The notes beneath the pieces were generated by a model. That model ran no database searches. It had not been told where the DNA came from and saw only the letters and a list, made by a program, of their open reading frames with translations. A stretch of 64,000 nucleotides of DNA, taken from the NCBI GenBank assembly GCA_946002055.1, contig CAMFYL010000001.1:62001-126000 (forward strand). Direction: 5' to 3'. This document shows, piece by piece, positions 61,940 to 64,000 of the stretch. The translations under genes and the position numbers were made by a program. Position 1 is the first letter of the stretch, and every line of letters begins with the position of its first letter. Source of the stretch: an uncultured Roseburia sp. (GTDB taxonomy: Bacteria > Bacillota > Clostridia > Lachnospirales > Lachnospiraceae).

Positions 61940-63874
61940 TTGGCAACAGGTAATTCTAGAAAGAAAACAAGAAAACCACAGAAGCGTCTATTGAAAAGAA
62001 TGCAAAACAAGCTCTACTTTGTGTTTGGCTTTATTTGCGTTCTTTTTGTGGTTCTAATTGGACGCTTGATGTATATCGAATATACCAGCGGAGACAAATA
62101 CGAAAAGATTGTTCTTGCGCAACAACAGTATGACAGTACAATCATCCCATATCAGAGAGGGGATATTTTGGACTCTAAGGGTACCATTTTGGCAACTTGT
62201 GTGGATGTGTATAATGTGGTCCTTGACTGTAAAGTGTTAAATGCAAATGAGGACAAGATTGCATCCACTATTTCTTATTTGGAGCTATGTTTTCCGGATA
62301 TTAAGGGTGAGACAGTACGCCAGCAGCTTGCAGACAACCCTAAGGGACAGTATGTTGTCCTTGCAAAGAAAGTTCCATATGAGCAGATGCAGAAATGTCA
62401 GCAGTTTATGGATGACGAAGAGAAGGGCAAGGAGATTGTTGGCATTTGGTTTGAAAAGGAATATATCAGAAAGTATCCTTACAATAGCCTGGCTGCTTCT
62501 GTTTTGGGATTTTCCACATCCACACAGGGCGTGATTGGTCTGGAGAAACAGTATAACAACGAGTTGAACGGTACCAACGGACGAGCATATGGATATCTCA
62601 ATGCAGACAGTAATGTGGAGCAGACAGTGGTGGAACCGGAAAACGGTCATTCCGTTGTGACAACCATCGATGCAAATATTCAAACCATCGTAGAGGAGGC
62701 AATCCTTAAGGCAAATGCGGAGCTTTTGGCTGAGGGGTATACGCCACCGGAGCAGACGGAGAATTCGGAAGGCCAGGAGACAGAAGAAGCAAAGCCAAAG
62801 TTTGAGAATCCGTCTCTGGGAAGTAACAACACGGCAGCTATCGTTATGAACCCGAAGAATGGTGAGATTCTTGCAATGGCAAGCTACCCCGGATTTGATT
62901 TAAACAATCCCAAGGATTTATCAGGACTTTATACAGAAGAACAGCTTGCACAAATGAGTGAGGAGCAGAAGCTGGATATTGTCAATAATATTTGGCAGAA
63001 TTATCCGGTGACCAAAACCTTTGAACCGGGATCTACGTTTAAACCATTTACCGTTGCTATGGGGCTGGACACTGGGACGCTGCAGGGAGAAGAGACATAT
63101 TTCTGTGATGGTGGTGAAGAAGTGGGTGGATGGACCATTGGCTGTGTAAAGCGAGAAGGCCACGGAGAAGAGGATATTCGCTGGGCACTTGCCAATTCAT
63201 GTAACGATGCCTTGATGCAGATGGTTCGCGTCATTGGACCAAGCAATTTTGCGAAGTTTATGTCCGTATATGGCTTCGGACAGAAGACCAATATTGATCT
63301 TCCGGGAGAGGCAAGTACAGCGGGGTTGATTTTTAACGAACAGCAGCTGGCGGAGACAGAGGCAAACCTGGCAACCAACTCCTTTGGACAGAACTTTAAT
63401 GTGACCATGATTCAGTTGGCCACCGGCTTTTGTTCCTTGGTAAATGGTGGTGATATGTACCAGCCACATATTGTGAAAAGAATCGTGGATGAGTCCGGGG
63501 ATACCGTAAAGGAGGTCTCTCCTGTCATTATGAAGCGGACGGTGTCGAAGGATGTAAGTAATATGCTTCTTGACTATATGCTTACCGTTGTTGACGAGGG
63601 AACCGGTAAAAAAGCCGCTGTGGAGGGATACCAGATTGCAGGTAAGACAGGTACTGCAGAAAAGCAACCACGTGAGGAGAATAACTACGTTGTGTCCTTT
63701 ATCGGATGTGCGCCTTATGATGATCCGGAAGTGGTGGTATATGTTGCAATTGATACACCTCATGTGGCAGCACAGGATAAATGTTCTTATTCATCCTATA
63801 TTGCAAAGGATATTTTTGAACAGATTCTGCCATATTTGAATATAAAAAGCATTCCGGTGGAACCGGAAGAATAA
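61940..63874 (+). CDS. Penicillin-binding protein, FtsI/SpoVD type transpeptidase
   Basis: Class B PBP that cross-links septal (or spore cortex) peptidoglycan. The start is uncertain: GTG 61931 lacks a good ribosome site, while TTG 61940 has AGGTG six bases upstream and is preferred. A membrane anchor lies near residues 25-47 (LYFVFGFICVLFVVLIGRLM), followed by the dimerisation domain (RGDILDSKGTILATCVDVY). The transpeptidase motifs are complete: SxxK in FEPGSTFKPFTVAMGL, SxN in ALANSCNDALMQM and KTG in GYQIAGKTGTAEKQPREEN. No PASTA domain follows, which speaks against a Bacillus-type SpoVD. The Gln/Glu-rich segment (EQTENSEGQETEEAK) is an insertion. Another gene begins 30 bases on. Confidence 0.93.
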   Translation: MATGNSRKKTRKPQKRLLKRMQNKLYFVFGFICVLFVVLIGRLMYIEYTSGDKYEKIVLAQQQYDSTIIPYQRGDILDSKGTILATCVDVYNVVLDCKVLNANEDKIASTISYLELCFPDIKGETVRQQLADNPKGQYVVLAKKVPYEQMQKCQQFMDDEEKGKEIVGIWFEKEYIRKYPYNSLAASVLGFSTSTQGVIGLEKQYNNELNGTNGRAYGYLNADSNVEQTVVEPENGHSVVTTIDANIQTIVEEAILKANAELLAEGYTPPEQTENSEGQETEEAKPKFENPSLGSNNTAAIVMNPKNGEILAMASYPGFDLNNPKDLSGLYTEEQLAQMSEEQKLDIVNNIWQNYPVTKTFEPGSTFKPFTVAMGLDTGTLQGEETYFCDGGEEVGGWTIGCVKREGHGEEDIRWALANSCNDALMQMVRVIGPSNFAKFMSVYGFGQKTNIDLPGEASTAGLIFNEQQLAETEANLATNSFGQNFNVTMIQLATGFCSLVNGGDMYQPHIVKRIVDESGDTVKEVSPVIMKRTVSKDVSNMLLDYMLTVVDEGTGKKAAVEGYQIAGKTGTAEKQPREENNYVVSFIGCAPYDDPEVVVYVAIDTPHVAAQDKCSYSSYIAKDIFEQILPYLNIKSIPVEPEE

Positions 63875-63904
63875 ACTAATATAAATGTGTCTTTGGGGGT
63901 ATGT

Positions 63905-64000
63905 ATGAATCAGTTAAAGACCTACTCCTATCAAAAGACAAAGATTTTAGGATATCTGTATATTGCAGCCCTTATCTTCCTCTGCTTTCGTGTGGTGTAT
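63905..64000 (+). CDS. Start of a membrane-anchored protein, possibly a second PBP (cut by window end)
   Basis: ATG at 63905 opens MNQLKTYSYQKTKILGYLYI followed by AALIFLCFRVVY to the window end: a basic N-terminus and a membrane segment. ATG at 63901 in another frame (MYESVKDLLL) is also open but polar and less plausible. Position right after a PBP in the dcw cluster, where Lachnospiraceae often carry a second class B PBP or mraY, and the short basic-hydrophobic start favour a PBP. Only 32 residues are visible, so the call is tentative. Confidence 0.5.
   Translation, partial: MNQLKTYSYQKTKILGYLYIAALIFLCFRVVY

Noticed and set aside
63901-64000. Frame from ATG 63901 (MYESVKDLLL)
   Set aside because: Open to the window end, but polar and without a family-like start. 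The frame from 63905 gives a basic-hydrophobic membrane anchor as expected at this position.

Overview
The window is a gene-dense piece of a low-to-moderate GC Firmicutes chromosome, most probably a motile, spore-forming member of the Lachnospiraceae (class Clostridia). The argument for this is gene content and order. The block nusB-xseA-xseB-ispA-dxs-tlyA-nadK-argR-recN-spoIVB-spo0A is the classic Firmicutes cluster. Sporulation genes (spo0A, spoIVB, spoIID) sit beside chemotaxis genes. The FeoA-FeoB fusion, DUF5688, DUF1540, QueH and GGGtGRT families are all common in Clostridia. I cannot name the genus from sequence alone. No phage, insertion sequence or CRISPR array was seen; the window reads as core chromosome with small islands of unfamiliar genes.

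Layout. 1-3.9 kb: 3' part of ligA, metA (predicted acetyltransferase type), two long hairpins, a zinc-ribbon membrane protein with an Asp/Ser/Trp tail, and an Asp23/Gls24 protein. 4.0-14.7 kb: the nusB-to-spo0A cluster (exonuclease VII, isoprenoid precursors, NAD kinase, arginine repressor, RecN, and the SpoIVB/Spo0A pair). 14.7-22 kb: DUF5688, tRNA-Thr, fused feoAB, a small membrane protein, queH, argH and asd. 22-29 kb: tandem-domain hemerythrin, a degenerate NTPase/nuclease-like protein in an apparent operon with topB and a beta-helix protein, then the GGGtGRT gene pair. 29-37 kb: a complete-looking type I toxin-antitoxin module, YitT, the bioY-birA operon with its BirA operator, a dus gene, an unknown anchored protein, a Na/Pi cotransporter and a PPTase. 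37-46 kb: ilvN-ilvC, twin chemoreceptors, leuCD, an AP2/HNH-like protein and thrC. 46-51 kb: MshEN-CheX-like protein, CheY, citrate synthase, pckA and a probable 6S RNA. 51-64 kb: spoIID, yihY, T-box-pheST-queA, DUF1540, lgt, and the start of the division/cell-wall cluster (mraZ, rsmH, ftsL-like, PBP, start of another gene).

How it works together. Amino-acid synthesis is spread over the window (metA, asd, thrC, argH, ilvNC, leuCD). Citrate synthase and PEP carboxykinase are divergently transcribed and bracket the C4/C6 acid node. QueA and QueH catalyse the last two steps of queuosine formation on tRNA. Sporulation control is visible in cis: a perfect 0A box upstream of spo0A, and sigma-G-like promoters ahead of spoIVB and the DUF1540 gene. 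A recurring arrangement (nusB, spoIVB and Na/Pi genes) places a -10 hexamer directly against the terminator stem of the preceding gene.

Most worth a second look: the GGGtGRT/IscU-like pair; the type I toxin-antitoxin locus with divergent promoters; the NTPase that has lost its Walker and nuclease residues yet is kept beside topoisomerase III; the degenerate AP2-HNH protein; and an additional, inverted array of GTGG boxes upstream of mraZ. Start sites were revised from the ORF track where a Shine-Dalgarno sequence decided the matter. Promoters, operators and RNA structures were read by eye and not computed.
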